Below, piece by piece: positions 52,980 to 60,959 of a DNA stretch of 64,000 nucleotides; the stretch's first letter is position 1; each line of letters begins with the position of its first letter. This DNA comes from an uncultured Neomegalonema sp. Its GTDB lineage: Bacteria; Pseudomonadota; Alphaproteobacteria; Rhodobacterales; Rhodobacteraceae. The stretch lies in the NCBI GenBank assembly GCA_937990185.1, contig CALKBI010000012.1, positions 1 through 64,000 on the forward strand, read 5' to 3'. A model generated the notes under the pieces. The model searched no databases and had not been told where the DNA came from. It saw only the letters and a list, made by a program, of their open reading frames with translations. The translations under genes were made by a program, and so were the position numbers.

Positions 52980-53627
52980 ATGACAGTAACTGAGACAACA
53001 ATAGCGCGGGCAACGAAGACCCGGCGTAAAACACGAATCCAACGCGAAAAGGAAGGTATTATCCTTAATGCCGCGCTTGATGTTTTTTCGGCGTATGGGT
53101 TTGCAGGAACGACAATTGACAAAATTGCAGCCACTGCAGGGATGTCTAAGCCAAATTTATTGTATTATTTTGCCAGCAAGGAAGACGTCTACGTTACCTT
53201 GCTAGATAAACAACTAGCGGATTGGGTCGTCCCACTGGAGCAGATTCGCGAAGACGGCGACCCTATAGAAGAATTGCGCGCATATGTGCGACGCAAGCTG
53301 GAATTGTCGCGTCAAAGACCTCGTGAATCAAGACTTTATGCGATGGAAATCATTCATGGTGCACCCCACATCAAAACTGCATCATTTAAAGATTTGCGGA
53401 AGGTTGTAGAAGAAAAAGTAGCTGTAATCCAAGGCTGGGCCGATGCAGGTAGAATTACCGCAATCAATCCAACCCATCTTATTTTTGCGATCTGGGCAAC
53501 GACTCAACACTACGCTGATTTCGATGTTCAAATCCGCGCAATCGACGACTCAGATGATGATGAGTTATTCGAAACAGCGGCTAAGTCACTCGAAACGCTG
53601 TTGCTTGATGGTTTAAAAGCACGCTAG
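52980..53627 (+). CDS. TetR-family regulator, RutR-like
   Basis: About 215 residues from the ATG at 52980 (AAGGTG upstream; the track start at 52857 is too far upstream). The N-terminal helix-turn-helix reads TTIDKIAATAGMSKPNLLYYFASKE, and the C-terminal domain has the SRLYAMEIIHGAPHI element of RutR, the uracil-sensing repressor of pyrimidine degradation. It faces the amidohydrolase gene across 142 bp, the natural target. Effector identity is inferred from the neighbour. Confidence 0.82.
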   Translation: MTVTETTIARATKTRRKTRIQREKEGIILNAALDVFSAYGFAGTTIDKIAATAGMSKPNLLYYFASKEDVYVTLLDKQLADWVVPLEQIREDGDPIEELRAYVRRKLELSRQRPRESRLYAMEIIHGAPHIKTASFKDLRKVVEEKVAVIQGWADAGRITAINPTHLIFAIWATTQHYADFDVQIRAIDDSDDDELFETAAKSLETLLLDGLKAR

Positions 53628-54070
53628 CCACCCACCCGACCTACCCCACGGCCCTTGAGGGTGTTCGCGTCTGGCACTTCAGATTCCATTGAGTCTGAAA
53701 CAATATTGAGGTCGAAAGTTGAGCCAGCCTTGAAGCATCATCAGCCAAAGCCGGTGAATGGGAAACAGACATGACGCTAACCGCTCTCGAATAATCTGCT
53801 GCGTGTCGTCGATGCAGATTTGGAAGATGATGAGCGTTTCGTAAGGCATCGTCTGGGCCGCATAAGCCGCATTAGCTCTATAGACTCGAATTTCGTCTAT
53901 AACGCGGTGAAACGTACTTCAGTATTTCCAGAACGATGAAGCTCAGGTTTGCCACTCGAGCTTAAGCTTTTCGATAGATCAGACGTATTACTGAAGATTT
54001 AGAAAAGAGCGAGCAAGATCAAATACAGCAGAAGCGCGCGACATATTTTTTGACATGCGAGTGAGATAAA
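53628..54070. other. Non-coding stretch between rutR-like gene and methyltransferase-like gene
   Basis: About 440 bp without a convincing gene. Short open stretches (for example the peptide RVVDADLEDDERFVRHRLGR at about 53810-53930, plus frame) have no start or recognisable family and could be a decayed gene. A small hairpin sits at the left end. I see no tRNA, insertion-sequence end or target-site duplication. Confidence 0.6.
53678..53699 (+). terminator. Hairpin downstream of the rutR-like gene
   Basis: TTCAGATTC and GAGTCTGAA pair over nine positions (one T-G) with a 4-base loop, 50 bp after the stop codon. There is no T run, so termination is uncertain. Confidence 0.35.
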
Positions 54071-55216
54071 ATGAATTCCGATACTGAAAACGAAACCGGA
54101 CCCTCAAAAAAACACTTCCGGTTCTTCGACAATCGCCAAAAATATCTCATGTTTGTCCATACATGCAGCGAAAAAGATGTCGTCGCAAAACGGGTTGGGC
54201 AAGAGCTTGACCAAATTGCGCCAACCCCGCCTGCGCTTAGGGTTTTCGACGGCGGGATCGGAGACGGCACGGTTCTTTCAAAAGTTATGCGGGAAATGCA
54301 TGGCCGTTTTCCAACGACACCATTTTATATCTCAGGCAAAGAAATCAGCCTTGAAGACATTAGATTATCCTTGGAGAAAATGGCGGATCGTTTGTTCGAA
54401 CATCCGGCAACAGTCATTGTCTTCACCAATATGTTCTACGCAGAAGCGCCGTGGTTGACACCCCGCTCTGCTGCTAAAGCAGACATGGTTTGGAAAGAGG
54501 TTGCTCTACAGGGAACGACATCGCACGAATTTGATCAGCAGATCACTGACCTCCACGATTTCCTCGGCGAGAACTGGCAAGCAAAACACAGCGAAAAGAC
54601 CGGCAATCCAATTTACGAAAAACCAGTTGCGCTGGTTCTCTATCGTGAAGATCACAAGTTCTTGCTGCACGATGTCATCCCGAAAAAAGGGGAAGCAAAA
54701 GCGGATTTCGATCTTGTACTCGCATCGCAACCTTACCGTCTTCGAGTCGCGGTAGAACAAAAAGTGCGGAACGTCGTTGCGCCTCTTGTGCGCGCTCTCA
54801 GATCTGGTGGGCGTTTGCTCGGCATTCACTCTTGCGGCCAAGACCCCGGAATGGAGCTGATCCAAAAAGTCTGGCCCGATGACAACCCGTTTACATCCAC
54901 CCGCAATGATATTTTTGAAGCGACTCAAAGCATCCTTGGCGATGAAGCGTCAGATTATGAGTATCATGACACCAGCGATGAAGAGGCGATTTTCAGATAC
55001 CAAATGCATACGCTGCCCGTTGAAGTCGATGCGAATATCGGAACATCGACTCTCTATGCCGCTTGGAATGCGGCTATTTATGTTGCTCAAATTAGCGACG
55101 ACCGATTGGACCCGGAGTTACTAGGTTCATTGTACTTGGAGGCGACGAAAGACGTCTTAAAAAGCAATGACGGCCTCTGGTTCAATGATGAGGCCTACGT
55201 GATTTCCAAAAAGTGA
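54071..55216 (+). CDS. Class I methyltransferase-like protein of unknown role
   Basis: A 381-residue protein I cannot assign to a known pathway. The motif VFDGGIGDGTVLSKVM around residue 60 resembles the SAM-binding loop of class I methyltransferases, and a second relevant stretch is DFDLVLASQPYRLRVAVEQK followed by LVRALRSGGRLLGIHSCGQD, equivalent to motifs IV-VI. The N-terminus FRFFDNRQKYLMFVHTCSEK and the C-terminal half are unusual. It has its own upstream region and ends 115 bp before ccmC. Acceptor and partners are unknown. Confidence 0.7.
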   Translation: MNSDTENETGPSKKHFRFFDNRQKYLMFVHTCSEKDVVAKRVGQELDQIAPTPPALRVFDGGIGDGTVLSKVMREMHGRFPTTPFYISGKEISLEDIRLSLEKMADRLFEHPATVIVFTNMFYAEAPWLTPRSAAKADMVWKEVALQGTTSHEFDQQITDLHDFLGENWQAKHSEKTGNPIYEKPVALVLYREDHKFLLHDVIPKKGEAKADFDLVLASQPYRLRVAVEQKVRNVVAPLVRALRSGGRLLGIHSCGQDPGMELIQKVWPDDNPFTSTRNDIFEATQSILGDEASDYEYHDTSDEEAIFRYQMHTLPVEVDANIGTSTLYAAWNAAIYVAQISDDRLDPELLGSLYLEATKDVLKSNDGLWFNDEAYVISKK

Positions 55217-55331
55217 TCTATTGCATAGAGAGCAGTTTACACAGTCGAGAAAATAACAGTGACGTTGAAGTGAGCATCTAACGTTGAGCTAACGCTTGAG
55301 GAAAACACCGCTTGCGGATATCCAGTGCCGC

Positions 55332-56051
55332 ATGTGGAGTTTTGCTAACCCGAATAAGTTCATGCGCGTGTCAGGCTATGTCCTGCCCGTGACGTCAACA
55401 ATTGCGATCATCCTCTTTGTGTTGGGTGTTTATCAAGGGCTGTACGTCTTGCCGCCTGAGCGACTACAAGGCGACTCAGCCCGGATTATCCTCGTACACG
55501 TCCCCGCTGCTGCATTGTCAATCATGGTCTATGGCATGATGTGCGTCAGTTCGCTGTTTGCTTTGATCTGGCGGCATCCGGTCGCTGATCTGAGTGCCAA
55601 AGCCGCAGCTCCCGTTGGAGCGGCCTTTACATTGCTGGCGCTGGTTACCGGAGCAATCTGGGGATACCCGACATGGGGAACATGGTGGGTCTGGGATGCG
55701 CGACTTACCTCTGAGCTGATTCTGTTTTTCTTCTACATCGGTTATATCGCTCTTTGGGATGCGTTTGATGACGAGAGCAAAGCTGCACCAGCAGCAGCAA
55801 TTTTCTGCCTTGTCGGATCGGTGTTTGCAGTGCTGGCGAAATATTCCGTGCTGCTCTGGGAGACATTGCATCAACCGCCAAGCCTAACAATCGGCGGTGA
55901 GGAAAATGTCCATAATGCGTTTCACATTCCGCTATTAATGATGATGGCGGCATTCTTTTTGTATTTCCTGAGCGTCTGGCTCGTGAGAGTGCGGACTGAA
56001 ATCCGCGCCCGGCGCGTGCGGGCAATTCGACTAGCGGCGGCGCGCGAATGA
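55332..56051 (+). CDS. ccmC: Heme exporter/ligase protein CcmC
   Basis: About 239 residues from the ATG at 55332 (MWSFANPNKFMRVSG is the classical CcmC start; the track TTG at 55296 adds 12 residues). Six membrane helices surround the tryptophan-rich heme-handling motif WGTWWVWDARLTSELIL, and conserved His residues lie in LVHVPAA and LHQPPS. CcmC loads heme onto CcmE in cytochrome c maturation. It overlaps ccmD by four bases. The usual upstream ccmA and ccmB are not here. Confidence 0.93.
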   Translation: MWSFANPNKFMRVSGYVLPVTSTIAIILFVLGVYQGLYVLPPERLQGDSARIILVHVPAAALSIMVYGMMCVSSLFALIWRHPVADLSAKAAAPVGAAFTLLALVTGAIWGYPTWGTWWVWDARLTSELILFFFYIGYIALWDAFDDESKAAPAAAIFCLVGSVFAVLAKYSVLLWETLHQPPSLTIGGEENVHNAFHIPLLMMMAAFFLYFLSVWLVRVRTEIRARRVRAIRLAAARE

Positions 56052-56224
56052 TTCCTGTTTATGAAGAGCAATACACATTTGCAATCTGGGCTTGCTATAG
56101 TGTGACAGCTTTCGTGCTGATCACAATGTTGGTCTATAGCCTCTGGCGTTCGCGAGTGACCAAGCGGGAACTCGAAGCATTGGACGGCGCACGTCGCCGC
56201 GCGCCTGCGGAGCCATCAAAATGA
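56048..56224 (+). CDS. ccmD: Heme exporter protein CcmD
   Basis: A 58-residue gene missing from the ORF track because of its length. The product begins MIPVYEEQYTFAIWACYSV, has one membrane helix (TAFVLITMLVYSLW) and a basic cytosolic tail (RSRVTKRELEAL), the standard CcmD layout. ATGA overlaps on both sides join it to ccmC and ccmG. It stabilises the CcmC-CcmE complex. Confidence 0.9.
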   Translation: MIPVYEEQYTFAIWACYSVTAFVLITMLVYSLWRSRVTKRELEALDGARRRAPAEPSK

Positions 56225-56751
56225 TGCGTTTTTTCCCATTGGTCGCGTTTATCGCTTTTGCAGCGGCTTTATGGGTTGGCCTTTTTCGGGATGACAAAGA
56301 AACGCTGAGGTCGGCCTTCCTCAACGAACCAGCGCCTGTATTCTCCGCACCAAAATTCAAAGCCGAAGATGAATTTGTCTCTCTGACAGATTTTCAGGGC
56401 AGCGGTCCTGTCGTCCTGAATTTTTGGGCATCCTGGTGCGGGCCTTGTATCGTTGAGCATCCTGAAATTACAAAAATATCAAAGCTCGACGGGGTGCGCG
56501 TCATCGGTATGAACTACAAAGATGAAGAAGCCGATGCGCAGCGGTTTCTCGATCGATATGGCGACCCTTTCGCTGCCATCGGTGTAGATCAAAAGGGACG
56601 AACGGCGATTGACTATGGTGTCGCCGCCCTGCCCGAAACATTTGTTATCTCAGGCGACGGGCAGGTTATCTACAAGCACACCGGCCCGGTTAGACCGGAA
56701 GATTACGATGAAAAGATTCGTCCTGCTATCGAAGCGGCGCGAGGGCAGTAA
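56221..56751 (+). CDS. ccmG: Thiol:disulfide interchange protein CcmG (DsbE)
   Basis: A 176-residue membrane-anchored thioredoxin. One N-terminal helix (FFPLVAFIAFAAALWVGLF) precedes the periplasmic domain with the redox motif WASWCGPCIVEHPEI and the cis-Pro region VAALPETFVISGDG. It reduces apocytochrome or CcmH disulfides during cytochrome c maturation. Gene order ccmC-ccmD-ccmG with overlaps confirms the role. Confidence 0.93.
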   Translation: MMRFFPLVAFIAFAAALWVGLFRDDKETLRSAFLNEPAPVFSAPKFKAEDEFVSLTDFQGSGPVVLNFWASWCGPCIVEHPEITKISKLDGVRVIGMNYKDEEADAQRFLDRYGDPFAAIGVDQKGRTAIDYGVAALPETFVISGDGQVIYKHTGPVRPEDYDEKIRPAIEAARGQ

Positions 56752-56781
56752 CGCCAACCGAAAGCGGTACGACCTACAAAC

Positions 56782-57189
56782 TTAATCCTTTGGCTCGCGG
56801 GCAAAGTCTTCATCACTGACCGGCTCCATCCAGTCGATATGGACACCGTTGAGAGCCTCATGGATGGCGATATGACTCATAGCCGTGGTTGTTGATGCGC
56901 CGTGCCAGTGTTTCTCCCCGGGGGGAATCCAAACCGTGTCCCCTTGGCGCAGAACACGGACCGGCTCTCCCTCGGTCTGAAAGCGCCCTTCTCCCGCAAT
57001 CACATAAAGCGTTTGTCCAAGCGGATGCGTATGCCAGTTAGTGCGTGCTCCGGCCTCAAAGGTCACACGAACCGAGCGCGCTCGTGCCGGTTCCGGGGCG
57101 TCATTAATCGGGTCAGCCCAAACCGTTCCTGTAAAGTAATCACTAGAAGCCATCTTACGGGGCCGTTCTTCGTTCTTATACAAAATCAT
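56782..57189 (-). CDS. Small cupin protein coupled to alkB
   Basis: A 135-residue single cupin from the ATG at 57187-57189; the track extends it upstream into alkB. The metal-binding cupin motifs are complete: GARTNWHTHPLGQTLYVIAGEG (motif 1) and PPGEKHWHGAS (motif 2). This form is usually a quercetinase/carboxymuconolactone-like cupin or an oxalate-type sensor. GAGGAAGTG lies upstream, and the start overlaps the TGA of alkB by four bases, so it is translated with the alkane hydroxylase. Its function is unknown; an ancillary or detoxifying role is inferred. Confidence 0.8.
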   Translation of the reverse strand: MILYKNEERPRKMASSDYFTGTVWADPINDAPEPARARSVRVTFEAGARTNWHTHPLGQTLYVIAGEGRFQTEGEPVRVLRQGDTVWIPPGEKHWHGASTTTAMSHIAIHEALNGVHIDWMEPVSDEDFAREPKD

Positions 57190-58256
57190 ACTGTCACTTC
57201 CTCTGGATAGAACTGTGTTTGCCACGCGGCAAGTCTCGGTTGCATTATTTTGAAGTAGAGTGGCGGAATTAATGCAAGCAAAACCATCCACGGATACCCA
57301 TAAGGAAGCTGTGGAGCCTCGGTTGTCGGATAACTTTGCAACGTTGGGAAGCGCTTACGCGGCTTATAATGATGATCCGAATGCCGCTGTAAATTGATAA
57401 GCAACCAGTTCGACGCCTGATGTCCGCTATTCCAAGAATGGTGCGGTTGGGTGGGCTCATATTTCCCATTATCGCGTCTGCGCCGCATCAACCCGTAATG
57501 CTCAACGTAATCCACAAGCTCAAGCAACAGAACCGCGACAATGGATTGGATGCTCAAAATCATAATGCCCATCCATCCCCCGATAATCGCAGCCAAGCTC
57601 ACAAAAAGGAAAGTCCATCCTGCATAGCGTAGAAAGGCATTATGCCTAGAGAAAAAGCCTGCCTCTCGCCTTTTCAATTGATCCCGCTGGATGTGCCAAG
57701 CTGAAACCACAGTGCCGATCAAAACACGCGGTAAAAACTGATAAATCGTTTCTCCCGCTCGCGCCGTTGCCGGGTCTTCGGGCGTCGCAACATTGATATG
57801 ATGGCCATAGACGTGCTCAAGACACCAATGCCCGTAGAAAGTCGAACACATTAGAACTTCCGACAGGGATCGCTCGAACTTGTTCTGCTGGTGAGCCAAT
57901 TCATGCGCGTAAGTAATACCTATCCCGCCGGAAGAGATACCAACGGCTGTCGCCATCGCCACAATCTCCCACCAAGCGAGGTGGCCAAAGGTCGCGATCC
58001 AAATCAAACCAAAAATCATGGTCAGCTGAACAGGAACCCAAAGCCACGTCAAAAGACGATGCCAGTACAGTTGGCTTACGTCGGTATCAGAAGGAAGCCG
58101 CGCTTCGTTCAGCTTCATTGCGCAATCTAATGCAGGAACAAGGACGAATGCACTGACAGGCGCAAGAAATATCCAAAATCCGCCCAGCCATGCCCCTAAT
58201 GCAGCAAACGGCAAGAATAAAAATGATATTGCAAAAGGTGCAGCGTTCAAAAGCAT
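57186..58256 (-). CDS. alkB: Alkane 1-monooxygenase (AlkB family)
   Basis: A 356-residue membrane di-iron hydroxylase. The histidine boxes of AlkB are all present: HELAHQQNKFER, EHVYGHHINVATPEDPATA and LQRHSDHHYKP, with the helper motif DYVEHYGLMRRR and NSGHQASNWLLIN. Six hydrophobic segments lie around them. It should hydroxylate the terminal carbon of medium-chain alkanes with electrons from rubredoxin. No rubredoxin gene is present nearby. A cupin gene overlaps its end. Confidence 0.9.
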   Translation of the reverse strand: MLLNAAPFAISFLFLPFAALGAWLGGFWIFLAPVSAFVLVPALDCAMKLNEARLPSDTDVSQLYWHRLLTWLWVPVQLTMIFGLIWIATFGHLAWWEIVAMATAVGISSGGIGITYAHELAHQQNKFERSLSEVLMCSTFYGHWCLEHVYGHHINVATPEDPATARAGETIYQFLPRVLIGTVVSAWHIQRDQLKRREAGFFSRHNAFLRYAGWTFLFVSLAAIIGGWMGIMILSIQSIVAVLLLELVDYVEHYGLMRRRRDNGKYEPTQPHHSWNSGHQASNWLLINLQRHSDHHYKPRKRFPTLQSYPTTEAPQLPYGYPWMVLLALIPPLYFKIMQPRLAAWQTQFYPEEVTV

Positions 58257-58395
58257 ATCAGACCTCCAAACAGAGTGTCTTGCGTAGCTAGTGAGGCAGG
58301 TGTCACGCCAAGAGCCGCGCCATCATCTAAACCATCAGAAACACAAGCACTTCGAGCACAATCTTAGCTACTCAGAATGTTGAAGTCATGATGCC

Positions 58396-58410
58396 GTAGG
58401 GTTGCCCTAC
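58396..58410. other. Small hairpin between alkB and the cupredoxin gene
   Basis: GTAGGG and CCCTAC form a 6-bp stem around TTG, directly after the stop of the cupredoxin-like gene on the minus strand. There is no T tract, so it may stabilise the mRNA end. Confidence 0.35.
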
Positions 58411-58836
58411 CTATAGCTGGCCTTTCAGAGCTTCAAATCGCTTTCGCATCAAGCTGCCCCGCGGCTTAAACGCATCAATGTCGGCACGGTTCCTGTCAGC
58501 GCTTTCAACTACGATCATACCGATCATGCCCACCGCAAAATGCGGGCGGGATTTGAACATATAGACGCCGGGAACAGAGACAGTCACTCTTGCTTCGGCA
58601 TTCAGCGGCGCTTCCCAAGGCTCCGCACCGGTTGGCACAATGATACTCGCGGCGGCATGACCACCATCCTCAGGTATGAACACAACGGTATCGCCAACTT
58701 TGGCCTGCACAATGGATGGCTCAAAAGCCATACGGGTTCCATCACTGCCTTGGTTCAGCATTCTAACGACATGCTCTGCGGCAAAAACGGGCATGCCTGA
58801 TAGGCAGAGAGCAGCGGCAAGCAACAGCGATTTCAT
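58411..58836 (-). CDS. Pseudoazurin-like protein lacking the copper Cys ligand
   Basis: A 141-residue exported cupredoxin-fold protein with a signal peptide (MKSLLLAAALCLSGMPVFA, cleavage before AEHVVRML). The pattern resembles pseudoazurin: MAFEPSIVQAKVGDTVVFIP, His ligand in EDGGHAAAS, and YMFKSRPHFAVGMIGMIVVE at the ligand loop. In pseudoazurin that loop is K-C-T-P-H-x4-M, but here the Cys is Ser (codon TCC) while the later His and Met are kept. A normal blue copper site cannot form. Electron transfer to denitrification or oxidase partners is therefore doubtful; another metal-binding or structural role is possible. Confidence 0.82.
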   Translation of the reverse strand: MKSLLLAAALCLSGMPVFAAEHVVRMLNQGSDGTRMAFEPSIVQAKVGDTVVFIPEDGGHAAASIIVPTGAEPWEAPLNAEARVTVSVPGVYMFKSRPHFAVGMIGMIVVESADRNRADIDAFKPRGSLMRKRFEALKGQL

Positions 58837-59028
58837 AGTTTGTCCTCAAGTTCGAATCAGGGTCCCCACGGTTTAAACAGTCTTACACGACGATTACGGC
58901 GAGAAAATCCACATGAAAGATATTCACCATTAGTTGCTCAGCGGTCTGCAATGCGTTGAATTAGAAGCACGGATTTCCCTTTCTTCGGAACAAGATTACA
59001 AAGAACATTCGTATGTTGGGAGTTTGCT

Positions 59029-60009
59029 TTGGAAATTGAGAATGACGGTTTGCTGGGTGCTTGGAATATCGCGGTCGATGGCGCGGCAACGCCTATCGGA
59101 TGGGATCAGCTTGATGACCCGATAGCCACGGGTGGTTGGAGGTGGATTCATCTTCATCGCGATGCACCAAAATCTCAGGAATGGCTCATCGAAGGCGAAA
59201 TCCCTCCCGACACTCTGGCCACAGCGTTGATGGCTGAAGACACCCGCCCGCGATACACCGAAATCGAGGGCAAAGGCCTATTGATGCTACGCGGGGTCAA
59301 TCTGAATGACGGTGCGGAACCTGAGGACATGGTGTCCGTCAGAATGTTTATCGACACCGAATGGGTCGTGACTGTCTCCATGCGCCGTTTGGCCTCTGTC
59401 GACTCGATCATTGACGACGTAAATGCAGGTAAAGCGCCGCTCTCTCCAGCAGCCTTTGTCGAAAGGCTGGTGCAAGAACTTCATCTGCGCATGGAACCTG
59501 TATTGGATGAGTTGGAAGACATCATCGACACACATGAGCTTCACGCACTCTGCGATAACGAACCACCGGATACAAATGCGCGCGCCGCTTTCACCGATGC
59601 CCGCCAAGACGCCGTCATGCTGCGGCGTTACATAGCTCCGCAAAGCGCAACATTGCGACAGCTTTCGCACAAGCCTCCGCACTGGCTGCCCTCAGGTGAA
59701 TTGTTAGCGGAGGAAGCAGAAGCCTTTGAACGCATCGTTGAAGATCTTGACAGCATCCGGGAACGCGCCGCTGTCCTACGCGACGAAATGGCAGCTCGCA
59801 TTGCGGAACGGCAAAACTCTATCATGTTGGTTCTATCTGTCGTGTCCGTGATCTTTTTGCCCATCGCGTTTGTTACCGGCTTGCTGGGTATGAATGTAGC
59901 GGGGATGCCTTTGACCGGAACACCGTTGGGTTTCCTGATTATCTGTGGAATTCTAACAGTGATGGCTGGAACGTCAGCTTTATTGGTTTGGTGGCTTTTG
60001 AAACGATGA
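59029..60009 (+). CDS. zntB: CorA-family divalent cation transporter (ZntB-like)
   Basis: A 326-residue transporter. The N-terminal cytoplasmic funnel (residues 1-260) begins MEIENDGLLGAW, and two C-terminal membrane helices frame the pore motif GMNVAGMPL, the GMN signature of the CorA superfamily. The ZntB subgroup exports or imports zinc; magnesium transport is an alternative. The TTG start at 59029 is accepted because GGGAG lies seven bases upstream and no in-frame ATG exists nearby. It is followed directly by an exported-protein gene. Confidence 0.82.
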   Translation: MEIENDGLLGAWNIAVDGAATPIGWDQLDDPIATGGWRWIHLHRDAPKSQEWLIEGEIPPDTLATALMAEDTRPRYTEIEGKGLLMLRGVNLNDGAEPEDMVSVRMFIDTEWVVTVSMRRLASVDSIIDDVNAGKAPLSPAAFVERLVQELHLRMEPVLDELEDIIDTHELHALCDNEPPDTNARAAFTDARQDAVMLRRYIAPQSATLRQLSHKPPHWLPSGELLAEEAEAFERIVEDLDSIRERAAVLRDEMAARIAERQNSIMLVLSVVSVIFLPIAFVTGLLGMNVAGMPLTGTPLGFLIICGILTVMAGTSALLVWWLLKR

Positions 60010-60032
60010 ATGACCGGAGCGGAAACGTGAGC

Positions 60033-60806
60033 ATGAAGTTTGTTTCGACAATTCTTGGTGGATTGGCTGGATGTTTTATGTCTACGACGTTAGCAGCAGC
60101 GGTTGAATGCGATGGCGCGGATCGCTTTAAATGTCTGTCTGAATACGCAAACGCCGAACTCGACCGCCTCGAGCTGACGCCAAACAAAGATCAAGCCTCT
60201 TCATTCAACGCACTAAGTAGCTTTGATATCTTGGCCGACAAAGGTCCAGAAGAGACCGTTAAACGATGGGAAGCCGATGGCCTGCCCGTCTATGATCTGA
60301 TCTTGACATTGCTTTTAGCCAATCGTGATGACCACGCGGAGAAAGCCGCTCTAGCCGCCGAGAAACCATTCTCCTTCGACGCCGACTCTAAAGCCCTGAA
60401 AGGCGAACAAGGACTTCAACAGATGCGCGAAGACCTGAAATCCTTTTATCATGGCGAGGAAGACATGACCTATGCGCGCGCATGTGTGAGCGATGAGGCG
60501 TTCAAAGACCTCATCGGTGGCGGCGCGCAAATGCGGGTTGGGGCCTGCCGCCTGCCCTACGATCCGGTCAGCGTTCAACGCGCCTTCGCGATGATGCAAC
60601 TTCTCAAAGGTGTAACCAGGGACCAAGCTGTCGAAGCAACGATGCAATATGCCTATCGCGTTCCGTCATGCGCTGTAGCAAGTGCAATTATCGAAATTGC
60701 TCCTACGGCCACGGCTTTGGCTGACGACAAACCTAGTGCCGCTTGGAAAATATTGGACATGGCAACAATATGCGCCGCCGAAATGCTCACAGCCCAGGAA
60801 CTATAG
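60033..60806 (+). CDS. Exported protein of unknown function with six cysteines
   Basis: About 257 residues from the ATG at 60033; the ATG at 60006, overlapping the zntB stop, is an equally possible start. A signal peptide (MKFVSTILGGLAGCFMSTTLAAA) precedes the mature part, which has six Cys residues (in ECDG, KCLS, RACVS, GACRL, SCAVA and ICAAE) that could form three disulfides. The rest is helical, with no domain I recognise. Location after zntB suggests a periplasmic partner of cation transport, but nothing in the sequence shows this directly. Confidence 0.65.
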   Translation: MKFVSTILGGLAGCFMSTTLAAAVECDGADRFKCLSEYANAELDRLELTPNKDQASSFNALSSFDILADKGPEETVKRWEADGLPVYDLILTLLLANRDDHAEKAALAAEKPFSFDADSKALKGEQGLQQMREDLKSFYHGEEDMTYARACVSDEAFKDLIGGGAQMRVGACRLPYDPVSVQRAFAMMQLLKGVTRDQAVEATMQYAYRVPSCAVASAIIEIAPTATALADDKPSAAWKILDMATICAAEMLTAQEL

Positions 60807-60959
60807 GGCCTATCAGACCCACTCGCCATTAACGTATCGGTGACAATTAACCACGTATGATCGCGTTAAAGGTTTATGCAACGCAATGGCTCTTGATGCA
60901 GCGCAGCATTTCGGGCATGGGAGCGGAAACTTCTCCCACAAATTCCCGGAGCTTTCCCG

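Noticed and set aside
58849-58880. GTTCGAATC resembling a tRNA T-arm
   Set aside because: No matching acceptor, D or anticodon arms around it; it is part of the gap between two genes.
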